Under the pieces are notes generated by a model, which searched no databases, was not told where the DNA came from, and worked only from the letters and a program-made list of their open reading frames with translations. A DNA stretch of 64,000 nt from Stagonosporopsis chrysanthemi (taxonomy: Eukaryota; Ascomycota; Dothideomycetes; Pleosporales; Didymellaceae), in assembly GCA_022560025.1 (NCBI GenBank), contig JAFISE010000010.1, positions 1 through 64,000 of the forward strand, given 5' to 3'. This document shows, in pieces, positions 47,901 to 58,029 of the stretch (position 1 is its first letter; every line of letters begins with the position of its first letter). The translations under genes were made by a program, and so were the position numbers.

Positions 47901-50804
47901 AGAACTTCAATGCCCTCGCATCCAGGCTCGATGAAAAAAGATCCCGGCTCAACGTTCCTCATCGCTGGTAAAGGTGAACCAAAACCGAACCTGGACCTGT
48001 CTTCAAGTGGAGGAGCAAAAGATGTGCCGAAAACATTGTCACCCACCAATGCAATTGCACCGTGGGCTGTGCTGGTCAACCCATGTAACCCGAAGAGGAA
48101 TGTCATGAACAGTATAAACCAGCATCGCCGATGGCATCATGTTTTTCCTCGAACTTTGAAAACAGGCACCCTGAAGTGGAGGTCTTTGTGCTCACCTGCC
48201 GCTGTGCCTTTGACCCATGAGTGGTTTCCTACTGCAGAACAGCTCTCGTCCGAATATAATGAGAGCCCATACAAGATAACTTTGAGCGACGATGATGAAG
48301 CCACGGATGCTCCTCGGGGCAGAGAGACTCTGATTCGTGAACTCGTCGCATTCCGGCTGTCACATGGATTCCAAATTTGCACCGGGCCTGCGGTTGCTGA
48401 GTTTTCTGGCCGGCGCGAGAAATCATTAGCGAGTATACTATCTCCTGAATACTTGGCCTCAGATGGAGACACTGTTTTCATGACTGTTGGCACCAGTATT
48501 CATCAACTTGTCTGCATAGCCGGGGGTGAGGTTGAGATAAAGCGCTATCACCGAAAGCCGACCACAGCCTTGGAGTCCTCAGCAGGTATTGATGCACCGT
48601 TTCTCTACAGACCGTACATTCGAACTGCGTTCGAACCAACGTATGATCCAAGGAACATGATTCTGCGTCCGCCCCGCAAGGAGTACAATTGGAACTTCAT
48701 TGACACTTTCCTGGCGGGGTATCAAGACGAATTCTCCGATGTACTCCGATTCTGGAGAGCAAGATTCGTCCTGATTCCCGTCGAAATACCATCCGTGAGC
48801 CGGCGACCGCTGCCGATGCTCGCTGAAGATTCAGAGGAAGAGGTCAGGTTGGAGGGCATCAGGAAACTTACACAGTTATGGCAGAGATATCGTTACTTCT
48901 CTCCTGAAGAGCGCTTCTCACAGGGCACAGGTTCTACAAAACAGAAAGATCCCAATCCTTTGGCAATCGAGTACCATACTCGCGACCCGTCGGCTGTAGT
49001 AGCAGCGGGTTCTATGAACACTCTCTTTAACAACTCCGATAGCGAACTCCCAGGCCCGATATTTCCGGACGCGGACAAATACACAACATCCAGCATCGAT
49101 CTCAAAAACCTGGCCGAAGACTTGCAGGGCGAGAAAGGTATACAAATGCTCGATCGCCGCTGGCATTGGAAGTTGCATTACAACTGTTTCCTCGGTTTTG
49201 ATCTCACCAACTGGCTGTTGAACAATTTCAAGGATATAGACAGCCGTGAAGGTGCGGTCGACTTTGGCAACCAGTTGATGGAAAAGGGCCTGTTCCAGCA
49301 CGTGCAGCGAAGGCACCAATTCCGCGACGGTAACTTCTTCTTTCAAATTGCGCCTGAGTACCGCGCTCCTCGACCGGAATCGCGTGCCGGTTGGTTCAGC
49401 TTGCGCAAGGTGGACAAATCTGTCCCCTCAACACCACTGATCGAAGGACCTAGGACGTCTCCGCTTGTAGCCAAAGGCCCCATGTCTAGGCCAAGCACTG
49501 CAGAGTCTTCGTCTAGTGCGTCTGACCCCGTGAGAGAGGGGGAGAAAACACCTACTCGGGGAGGTGCAGCCAAAAAGAGCGTTACTTTATCACGTGCAAT
49601 GCGCTACGATGTCGATTCAAGGAAACGTTCTTATCGACCAGAAATCATATCACTGCACTATGATCTTGTACACAATCCGGACAACTGCTATCACATTCGT
49701 ATCGACTGGATGAATGTTACGGCAAAGCTCATCGAGGATGCGATCGTGACTTGGGCAACAAGTGTGGAGAAGTACGGCCTCAAACTCGTCGAAGTCCCCA
49801 TCGCCGAACTTGTCAACATTACCGATTACCACCCCTTCCGTTCTCCATATCATATCAAACTTGCACTCCAGCCTCCTTCGAACCAACCAGAAGCGATGTG
49901 GGACTCGATGCACTTTTCGCCGCAATACTCGCGAACCGACAAGTTTGCATATCATAAAGCGTTGCTTCGCAAGCTCAACTTTGTGCTGGATATGGAAGCT
50001 GCGGGCGCATTTCCACCTGACATTGACGTGACGTACTCGTGGGGCAACCCAGATTACAAGTACACGCAGTTCATACACAGGAGCGGGGGCTTGCTTGCTC
50101 AGATCACAGAAGACGGCCACTTGATGGTGCTAGCCAATCGCCTTGCGCACAACCGCGCCAAAGACATGAGCCGGATCAGGCCGCTGGACCTCCATGAACA
50201 CAAGAAAGTTGTGACGGATGGCAGTCAAAGCAGCAGGATACCATCTACACCCGCCATCGAACGTGGCAACCCACATCGGAGCCCGTTCTCCAGTCCTCTG
50301 GCGAGACCGGTGCAGGATTCGAGTCTGCTGCATACGGCGTTGGAGAAGCAGGCAGCAGCCCAGCCAGCAGCCACAACATGGACGACGCAGACGCCTGAGC
50401 AGGTCAAGGATGAGCTGGAAGCATTTTGTTCGGATGCGGCCCTCCTTGGGCAGTTTTACAACGAAGCATTCAGACAAGCACCATCGCCGTCCCCTCGCAT
50501 CATGCCTGTGCTCGACAACAACATTCCAAGTCTGGGGTTACCGCCAGCAATCAGCATACGCGAGGCCAGCCCTGCCAGCCGAGACTGGTCACTGGGGGCT
50601 GGCGTGATGGCGAGAAGCGAACGCATTGGAGGCATAAGCGAGATGGCGTTTAGCAACACCAGCGGCATCGCGGGAAGACGGCAAGGCAGTGAAGGGAGCA
50701 TGTCGACACTTGGCAAGAGGGGCAGCATTGCTGAGTCCAGTGCCGCGGGGAGCGTGCCAAGGAGACAGGACAGCCAGGGAAGTGCCGGCACGGGCTTGTC
50801 ATGA
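44990..50804 (+). CDS. IML1: Iml1, SEACIT/GATOR1 subunit (DEPDC5 homologue), vacuolar membrane-associated
   Basis: Iml1 is the GTPase-activating subunit of SEACIT (GATOR1 in animals), which restrains TORC1 through Gtr1/RagA when amino acids are scarce and acts at the vacuole. There are two exons, 44990-45481 and 45528-50804, with a 46-bp intron (donor GTGGGG). The phase-0 join gives VVISE-ADETKHEAHHVELVF, matching the family. The product is about 1,922 aa, usual for filamentous ascomycetes. The N-terminus has CTLWTHDENFSRDD. The conserved Iml1 N-terminal block includes VFGFRNRMQVV and GQKVIFMGTIKATVK. The DEP domain lies near residues 1370-1440 (WHWKLHYNCFLGFDLTNWLL). Long Ser/Pro-rich linkers and a Ser/Gly-rich tail are probably disordered. 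The next gene downstream is another Rag-pathway regulator. Confidence 0.95.
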
Positions 50805-51187
50805 TGGCTACAGAATGCAAATGAGATTTGACTTGAATAGCCTGATAGCGTGTAGTCACTTGTGAGAGCTATCCAGAGGATCGCTCACAAGAAACAAGGT
50901 TCTTCGCCGCCGAGCATGGCAACGCCGCCCGCCGCCCGCAGCCCGCCGCCCGCAGCCCCACAGCACATGTCCGACGCATCCCTCTGCTCGCCTCGCCTCG
51001 CCTCGCCTCGTCGGCCGCCCGTCACACGCGACGTCGACGTCGACGTCGACGCCCCGACTCTTGCACCCCTCCAGCGCCCTGTGCCATGTGTTGCCCGCGC
51101 TGCCGCCGCCACTGCGCATGCCACGAGGGCCTCCGCTAGACGCATGGACGACCGCAGCCTGCGCAACGCCCGCCCGCCACCACCAGC
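50805..51187. promoter_or_regulatory. IML1 3' flank and LST4 promoter/leader with two microsatellites
   Basis: This is a GC-rich 383-bp gap. It holds four CCTCG pentamers (50991-51010) and a run of GACGTC hexamers (about 51030-51051) ahead of the LST4 start. Several out-of-frame ATGs occur (for example 51144), so short upstream frames are possible. No TATA box was seen. Confidence 0.55.
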
Positions 51188-54100
51188 ATGATCGGCCAGT
51201 TCTTCAGCGGGCGAAAGGGGAGCCAGCCCAATGCCTCGCACCCCGCCGGCGGCCTGCTGGACAGCGCCGTGGAAGAAGCCCACACGCGCCATCTGCTGTA
51301 CGGCTCGTCGCTCGCCGCCGACGGGCAGCCGTACCCGCTGCAGGCGGCACCGCAGACGTCTGGCAGCGCCCACGACGGGCCGCTGCCTGAGATCGACCTC
51401 GAGTTCCCGCGCGACGTGCGCATCATCATCGCCCAGGACGACTTTGCCCACATGGCCAAGACGGTGCTGTTCGACAGCAAGCCCGCCCCGCCGCGCGCCG
51501 AGTCGCCCACCCACACGCGCGCTCGCGGCGGCTTTGGAGCCGCGGGTCCAGCGGCCGCCAGTCCTGCCCCGGGCCCTGCCTCAGCCTTTGGAGGCCTGCA
51601 TGCCCGCCGCACCTCGCTCGCCGCCGAGGCCACGCCGCGCTCGCCCGCCGTGAGCAGCTTCGCACGCACCCGCACCCGTGGCTCCTCCATCTCGTCCATG
51701 CCCAACATCGACGAGCACGCCCACCTGCAGGCCCAGGCCCAGGCCCAGGCCCAGGCCCACGCTCACGCCCAGGCGCGCGCCCGCGAGTCGTCGGACCTGG
51801 TCAACACCTGCCTCGAGTGCATGTTCGGCAGCACGAGCATGACGTACCGCGGCAACTCGAACAAGATGCACATTGTCCCGCTCGAGACCAAGCCAGAGCC
51901 CAGCGCCCTGACCCCGAGTATCCACGACGTGCCGGGCTCGCTGGGACGCGCTGACGGCTTCCGCAGGAGGAGCAACTTGGCCAAGTCCTTCACGCCTGCG
52001 AATCTGCCCACCAACCTCCCCCGCGCCAGCTCCGCCGACACTGTGCCCAAGGAGCCGAAACGCCGGACCATCTTCATCACGCGCATGTTCTCCGTCCCGA
52101 GCCCAGACGACTACACCGAAGTCCGCACGCCAACCAATGCACCCACCGCCCAGCCACAGCCACACGGCACTGGCTTCCCGTTCCCCCCAGCAAACACGAA
52201 GGCTGCATCGCAGAAGCCCACACATTTGCACCAGCCTCGCAAGACGCCCATGTACGCCATCACCATCATCCTGCACCTACCAATCGCACAGTCTCCCGTT
52301 GCTCGCCCTGCACCCAAGCCTCCAGGTCATCTGTCTACCTCGGCACCTGGTCAGGACTCACTTGCTTCCTCTCTCGACTCAGACCGGCGTGCAGGTTGGG
52401 CCTTCATCGACTCGAACCCCGGCGCCGACTCGCTTGTCTCCTCGGCTCTGAGCAGCCACGTCGACGACCGTGTAGATGTCGTGGGCCAGCATTGGGATGT
52501 CATCATGCGCGCCCTTACAAGCCTTCAACATGTCGTCCAGGAGCGCATCTCCGCCCATTTCAAAGCGCCCGTTGCCATAACGCCGCCCGATCATCCCCAG
52601 CATCGCCGGGCGCCCTCTCGGGCCAGCGTTCGAGAAGGCCCTCAACCAGGGCGCAGGCCCCCTCTCCGATTGCAGTCCAACGCCCTTATGCTAGACAAAC
52701 AAATACAGGCTGCAACAGAGTTGACTGGCAACCGAGTCGTCAGTGGCATGCGCATACCCCGCGTCTTGACAGGCCAGGGCAAGTGGGGGGTCTGGCGTGA
52801 GGAAGCAAGATGGCTTGGCCGGTGGGCTGGCAAACGGGAGCAGAACTTTTTCTTCTTCAATCTGCTCACAGCCTTCCTTGGCAACCATACTGAGTGGCTC
52901 CGTGTCCTCGGGCCCAGATGGGCTCGCAAACGCCATCGAGAACAACAGAAAGCCGCTGTCGGCGAGAACATTGTGATATCGAACCGGACCATCATTGTGT
53001 CTCCAGACAAGATGGCGGCGAGAAGGCTCATCTATCTGCTTGCGGCATTTCTGCCTCCAAACGCCCCCGTCATTGGCGATGCCATCAACATAGTGCGTCC
53101 AGGCACCTCTGCTTCACATCGCGCATACTCGCAGTCTCCACCAACCAACATGCCGCCCTCGAGGAAGCAGTCGTTGCGGCGTCAAATCAACCGCCGGCCA
53201 CGCGAGAAGCAGAGTATGACCAACATACAAGTGCAACCAAGCCCCTCCAGCAATGCAGACGCAACACCGATGAACATGTCCCACCAACGCTCCGTATCAG
53301 CAATCGTTGACGGTCCAGATGCTGCGAGACCACCGACGCATTCGCGACGGTCTTCCACTCATTCAGTACGCACGAGTCTCGTCCTTCCCTCCATGTCTGA
53401 AGGTGTCGGTCCAAACATGAGTTCTATCACATTACCATCCACTGCTGCGCCTCAAAGCACCATACCAGTCGCGCATTTCACATTGCCCAGGACACGGTCC
53501 GGTGGGCCAATGATCGATTACAGACCAGAGAGCAGCGACAGCTTAGCATCAGCAAACCTGATCAACACGTTGCAAAGGAGCGGGACAGGCCAGACCAGCA
53601 TTGCAAGCAACGAGTCAAGCAACAACAGCCGGTGGAGCGGATTCATGAACTTTTGGAGTGGAGGAAGGCGCGACTCCTCCACAGACGGCAGTAGCTATCT
53701 CCAGACCACGGACGACGGCGTTGGGTTTCGAGGACAAGAACGACCGAGATCACAACTTGAGCAAATGGTGCAGGAGCTTTCTATGGACGATGGTGTTTTT
53801 GGAGATGCAGAGGCCTACGATACGCCCGGTACAAGCGCAAACTCTGTCACGAAAGGGCTGCCTGAAACCTACCCAATCAACACATCAAGCGGCCTCCCGG
53901 CCTCAGCAGCACGGCCTATCCCTGAAAGGCCAAAGACTCACGATTCGCAACTCAAACTGTCTGTCAATGAGAAAGACGGTGTAATCGATGTTGACATTGC
54001 GCTCCCTGACTTCGGCTCACCCCTCCAGTCGCCTTTGTTTGGCGGAGCAGGCTCGGTTGGAAGCCAGCACGGCTCCAGCTTTGGCGAATCGTCTATACTG

Positions 54101-54904
54101 TCCATGCCATCTCACGAGCCCGAACAGCCCGTGAACGCGGCAGGATGGCTATCACAGTTCCATCCCGACTTTGCCATACAGGCCATCAAACCCTATGCCT
54201 CCTTGGAGCGAGATATCAAACGCGCCATGTCAGCTGAGCCAACGCCAATGACCTCTGCTACAACACCTTCTGTGGAGACGGGGCCTCTGGAACGTTGGGT
54301 TGATGTCTGCTCTGCCCTTGTGGCTGATACGCGCTCCTTCAGCATCAAACGTCTCAGCCTGCGCCGTCTTGTGCGCCTCATTCCTGCTCCTACCTTCCAG
54401 CCCACAGCGCTTACGCCTGGTGTAGCAGGCATGCCACCGGGTCGTTCGCAATACGGCAATCCCTACACTTCCAGTCCTGTGGCTCCGATGCCAACGGAGA
54501 TTCACCTAGCTGAAAAATTCGACGAGGAGGCTATCATGGACTTTGATGCTGTGCTTATTGAAGGGATCGATCGCGTTCTTGCGCGCTCCGGCGATACCAC
54601 CCGTGTCAGCTCAAACCAATCTTCACGCTCATCATCTCGTCGCGGGAGGAGAAACACGCGAGCAGATTCAGATGTCACGGGCGCAGGAGGTGGAACACAT
54701 GTTACTGAAGTTCCACAGACGGACTGCAAAGGGGTCATCTTCGATGCTCTGGAGACTGTCGTGAAAAATGTCACGGCGGAGCGGAGCTGCGAGAAGGAAG
54801 GAGAGGGTGGAGAGGAGAGGAGCGTCAGGACGGTAAACCCGAGAACATACACCGACTCTTCGCTCAAAGAAGGCGTGCGGAGGTGGTTGTCTGAGGTCGA
54901 ATGA
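51188..54904 (+). CDS. LST4: Lst4-like protein, folliculin-interacting protein (FNIP) family
   Basis: The FNIP/Lst4 partner of folliculin/Lst7 forms a GTPase-activating complex for RagC/D (Gtr2) that promotes TORC1 signalling on the vacuole when amino acids return. This is a single 1,238-codon exon. The FNIP N-terminal (longin-type) region is seen as DVRIIIAQDDFAHMAKTVLF (residues about 76-95) and, after a low-complexity insert, MFGSTSMTYRGNSNKMH (about 212-228). YAITIILHLP and HWDVIMRALTSLQ follow. The middle block (WGVWREEARWLGRWAGKREQ, then NFFFFNLLTAFL and RRLIYLLAAFLPP) is the DENN-like part. The C-terminal block includes IDVDIALPDF and FDEEAIMDFDAVLIEGIDR. An Ala-Gln run near residue 180 comes from CAGGCC hexamers (51726-51770). 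It follows IML1 in the same direction. The family is clear; equivalence to yeast Lst4 is inferred. Confidence 0.85.
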   Translation: MIGQFFSGRKGSQPNASHPAGGLLDSAVEEAHTRHLLYGSSLAADGQPYPLQAAPQTSGSAHDGPLPEIDLEFPRDVRIIIAQDDFAHMAKTVLFDSKPAPPRAESPTHTRARGGFGAAGPAAASPAPGPASAFGGLHARRTSLAAEATPRSPAVSSFARTRTRGSSISSMPNIDEHAHLQAQAQAQAQAHAHAQARARESSDLVNTCLECMFGSTSMTYRGNSNKMHIVPLETKPEPSALTPSIHDVPGSLGRADGFRRRSNLAKSFTPANLPTNLPRASSADTVPKEPKRRTIFITRMFSVPSPDDYTEVRTPTNAPTAQPQPHGTGFPFPPANTKAASQKPTHLHQPRKTPMYAITIILHLPIAQSPVARPAPKPPGHLSTSAPGQDSLASSLDSDRRAGWAFIDSNPGADSLVSSALSSHVDDRVDVVGQHWDVIMRALTSLQHVVQERISAHFKAPVAITPPDHPQHRRAPSRASVREGPQPGRRPPLRLQSNALMLDKQIQAATELTGNRVVSGMRIPRVLTGQGKWGVWREEARWLGRWAGKREQNFFFFNLLTAFLGNHTEWLRVLGPRWARKRHREQQKAAVGENIVISNRTIIVSPDKMAARRLIYLLAAFLPPNAPVIGDAINIVRPGTSASHRAYSQSPPTNMPPSRKQSLRRQINRRPREKQSMTNIQVQPSPSSNADATPMNMSHQRSVSAIVDGPDAARPPTHSRRSSTHSVRTSLVLPSMSEGVGPNMSSITLPSTAAPQSTIPVAHFTLPRTRSGGPMIDYRPESSDSLASANLINTLQRSGTGQTSIASNESSNNSRWSGFMNFWSGGRRDSSTDGSSYLQTTDDGVGFRGQERPRSQLEQMVQELSMDDGVFGDAEAYDTPGTSANSVTKGLPETYPINTSSGLPASAARPIPERPKTHDSQLKLSVNEKDGVIDVDIALPDFGSPLQSPLFGGAGSVGSQHGSSFGESSILSMPSHEPEQPVNAAGWLSQFHPDFAIQAIKPYASLERDIKRAMSAEPTPMTSATTPSVETGPLERWVDVCSALVADTRSFSIKRLSLRRLVRLIPAPTFQPTALTPGVAGMPPGRSQYGNPYTSSPVAPMPTEIHLAEKFDEEAIMDFDAVLIEGIDRVLARSGDTTRVSSNQSSRSSSRRGRRNTRADSDVTGAGGGTHVTEVPQTDCKGVIFDALETVVKNVTAERSCEKEGEGGEERSVRTVNPRTYTDSSLKEGVRRWLSEVE

Positions 54905-55323
54905 GGACACTCGGACGAAGTATGCATGATAAGACGGTCTGGATTCTCTGATGCGTTCAAGCGATGCATGATCTCGATATAGTTGAGCGATTATACCACT
55001 TTTATAACTTGTTTTTCGTCATGCTGAGCCAGTGAGCAGGTCGCAGTCCCTGCATGAGACAGTGATTTTAGCAGCTTCACTTTCTCTTCAGCAAAGCAGT
55101 TGTGTTTGCTATGGAGGTGAAATTGCAGGTAAATGAAGTGCGTGCGTTCTTCGTAGGGCTGAAGAATCGCGCTAGAGTAGACCTTGGCAGTTGCAACCCG
55201 GGGAATTTCTATAATCGCGACATCTGCGCCAGACAGTCTCCAGACCCAACGAGCAGCCACCACGCCCTCACCGTACACCCAACACACCGATCGCCTTCCT
55301 GATACCGCGTCAGCACCGCCAAC
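54905..55323. other. LST4-LEA1 intergenic region
   Basis: These 419 bp between co-oriented genes contain the LST4 3' end and LEA1 promoter. No RNA gene, TATA box or repeat could be supported. Confidence 0.6.
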
Positions 55324-56238
55324 ATGAGGTTAACAACAGACCTGATCAACAACTCCCTCTCTTTTATCAACTGTCTCACGGAGCGTGAGCTCGATCTACG
55401 AGGTGCGTTGTTAAGAGCAGATACTACACTTGCGAGCTGAATTGATATCAATATCTGTAAATTGTAGGCCATAAGATCTCCGCTATTGAGAACATGGGCG
55501 CAGCAAGGGTAAGGATGTAGAGGTCTAGAGAGCAAGAACACTTGTGCTAAGACTCTTCGCAGGACAACGACGCAATTGACCTTACCGACAACGACATCGC
55601 GCAACTCGGCAATTTCCCCCTGCAACCCCGCCTTCGTACACTCTTTCTTGGGCAGAACCGCATCTCAAATATTCAACTAAACCTCTCGACGAGCATCCCG
55701 AACCTACAGACTCTAGTCCTCACGAAGAACCGCCTCACCGAGCTCGCTGATCTCGATGCGCTTGCTGGTTTCAAGAAGCTTGTGTTTCTGTGTGCGATTG
55801 GCAACCCAGTGGCGTCTAAGGAGGTACGTCAATTTGCGCCACTAGTCACAGCGCATGCGGAACCACATTGACATTGAGCAGAACTACCGGTATTGGGTGA
55901 TCTGGCGATGCCCCTCCGTGCGATATCTGGACTTCGCCAGGGTCACAACAGTGGAGCGCAAAAAGGCAGAGGAGCTGTTCGGCACAGCAGAAGAGCCATC
56001 TGAGCTAGCAACAAAGATCATGGGCGTCAAGTCCAAGGGATTCGTGGTACCGAGTACAAACGGCGCGGATTCGTCGTACAACAAAGACCGCATTTATACT
56101 GATGACGAGAAGAGGAGGATGCGCGCTGCTATTCAGGCTGCGAGCTCTCTGGCGGAGATGGCAAGGCTGGAGAAGGAGTTTGCGGAAGGCAAGATACCCG
56201 CACATATCTTAGAGGGCGGAGAGGCTATGGAGACTTGA
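55324..56238 (+). CDS. LEA1: U2 snRNP A' protein (Lea1), leucine-rich repeat splicing factor
   Basis: Lea1 binds U2 snRNA with the B'' protein and stabilises the U2 snRNP at the branch point. There are four exons: 55324-55402, 55468-55508, 55563-55823 and 55882-56238, with introns of 65, 54 and 58 bp, all GT-AG. The exons join in phase to about 245 aa. Family landmarks run in order: MRLTTDLINNSLSFINCLTE, ERELDLRG-HKISAIENMG, AIDLTDNDIAQLGNFP, LRR blocks RLRTLFLGQNRIS and NLQTLVLTKNRLTEL, then NYRYWVIWRCPSVRYLDF. The C-terminal Glu/Lys-rich helix is usual for the family. Its 3' end converges on FIP1. Four exons in 0.9 kb make this the most intron-dense gene in the window. Confidence 0.95.
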
Positions 56239-56593
56239 GCTGCAGCTGCGCCATCGCGAGGAACGAATTGAATGCAATTGAGACGAGGAATGGCTCAAGC
56301 GGCAGCTTGGAAGCTGTCTCGTAGCCATCAAGAGAAGAAAGCCCAACAGGAGCGATAGCCGCTTCATGTGGCCGAAACAGCAGCCCAAAACGCTACCACC
56401 TAGCTGCCTGGGCTATGGAAATGTCCGAGCGATATCGGTAATGGAACCAAGCATGGGATACTAGAAAGAATTCAACACATCAGGCTCTATCTGAACATGT
56501 TGTTTGCAATTTTGCCATCGTCCTTCGCAAAGACCTCCTTGGTATCGTAATGTTGTACACAGAGCGCCAAACGCTGTGAGAACTCCGGCCCAT
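56239..56593. other. Convergent intergenic region LEA1 / FIP1
   Basis: These 355 bp lie between two 3' ends. They must supply both polyadenylation regions; no perfect AATAAA signal was seen and no RNA gene was recognised. Confidence 0.6.
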
Positions 56594-57628
56594 TCACCAC
56601 CCCCTCCCCCTTCCTCTGCCACCTCTCCCCCCGCCACCCTGATGTCCTTGCTGAAAGCCTCCTCCCTGTTGCCCACCTCCGAACCCTCCTGGCCCACCAG
56701 GTCCGCCCATACCACCGCCTGCCATCTGCATGAAGGTCGCGAAATCCATCTGACTCGGATCCATGCCGCTGCTCGCCATCTGCTGCATCATCATTTGCAT
56801 CTGGTTCTCGTCCATGCCTCCCGGAGGCATTCCACCCATCCCATTCATGCCTCCAGGGCCTTGCGGCGCCCCAGCCGGCGGCCCAGCACCGCCAGGCATC
56901 GGCGGCATGCCAGGCATACCGCCTGACATCATCTGCTGCATCTGGGCCATTTCCTGCTTCTGCTGTTGTATTGTCTGGCTCATCTGCTGCTGCTTCAGCC
57001 TGTACGTCTCCCACGTGAACTCGTCGAACCCGTAGTTAAAGTAGTCCGAGGGATCTTCGCCCGGACGACGCCAAAGCTTGTGCTCCTCGGCGAGATCAGC
57101 GTCGAGGTCTATTTGGAGCAGGGGCTTGTTGAGCCCAGGGTAGGTGGGGTTGGCATTCACGTCGACATTCGATGTATGGAGAGCTGGGTAGCCTTGGCCT
57201 GATATCTGGGAGACTTGCGGCGCAGTCCCGGGCGCAGGTCGTGCTTGCTGTGCGGATGGCGGTTGTGGTGTGGACGTTGATTGGGGTGGAGCCTCGATCT
57301 TTATAGCTTTCGATTCTTGTGATTGTTGAGCGCTGCGGAAGCAGTCAGTACGTTTGAGAGAATTGCGGTGTATCCACTTACGCCGCAGGCTTTTGCGTGG
57401 CTGTTGCCGGCTTGTCTATGATGAACTCAAGGTCCTGCGGTATTGTCAGTCCAGCTATTTCATGTAAGCTTCCTGACATACTGAGTCGCTGTCCTCGTCT
57501 TCGCCTGAATCTGCGCCCTCATCCATAGGTTCGTCGCCACTCGAGGCGCCATCCTCTCTCTTAGCTTCCTTCTTCGTCTCGGTACTTGGCTCAGAGGGGC
57601 CATAAAGATCATCGTCTTCTTCGTCCAT
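56594..57628 (-). CDS. FIP1: Pre-mRNA polyadenylation factor Fip1
   Basis: Fip1 is a flexible subunit of the cleavage and polyadenylation factor that tethers poly(A) polymerase. There are three exons on the minus strand: 57628-57482, 57434-57382 and 57332-56594, with 47- and 49-bp GT-AG introns. The product is about 312 aa. The N-terminus is very acidic (MDEEDDDLYGPSEPS..., then GEDEDSDSD), the part that contacts poly(A) polymerase in yeast. The Fip1 motif is WRRPGEDPSDYFNYGFDEFT, closely fitting the family. A Gln/Met coiled stretch, a Gly/Pro/Met-rich tail and a terminal GRGGRGRGRGW (RGG-like, possibly RNA-binding) follow. The family motif leaves little doubt. It is divergent from NUP49, with 401 bp between start codons. 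Confidence 0.94.
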
Positions 57629-58029
57629 TGTTTTGAGAAGCAGCTTCTACAGCGCGGCGTACAGACTCTGTTTACGGGTGCGGGAAGCGGCGTAGAATTA
57701 TTTTTAGCCACAGGTTGAGTCAGAGGCGCGTGAATTTCCGGCAAAGTTGGTGAGGTATATCGAAGAGGCGCGTCGTGTAGTTGAATGAAATGGTAACTAC
57801 ATCCGTCCGTGCGTTTGTAGCTTGCATGCTGCGGAGGTCGCGCGCCATCAACAACACTTTGTATACAAGACAACGACCACCAACCTGCACTCGAACGGGC
57901 ATCGGCCACAGCAAAGAACCCAAGGATCAGCCCGCGATCTGTTTTGGGATACAATTGCTACTATATTGACCATCCGCACCAATCACCCACCATCGCGCCC
58001 AGGTTAAAAAAGTCGCGACTCGAGACAAC
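57629..58029. promoter_or_regulatory. Divergent promoter region FIP1 / NUP49
   Basis: These 401 bp separate the two start codons and must hold both promoters. No TATA element near either start was identified and no further gene is supported. Confidence 0.55.

Noticed and set aside
46034..50791. Many 70-150-codon frames on the minus strand across IML1, and similar ones across LST4 and VPS15
   Set aside because: They are shadows of long conserved coding regions and lack recognisable domains.
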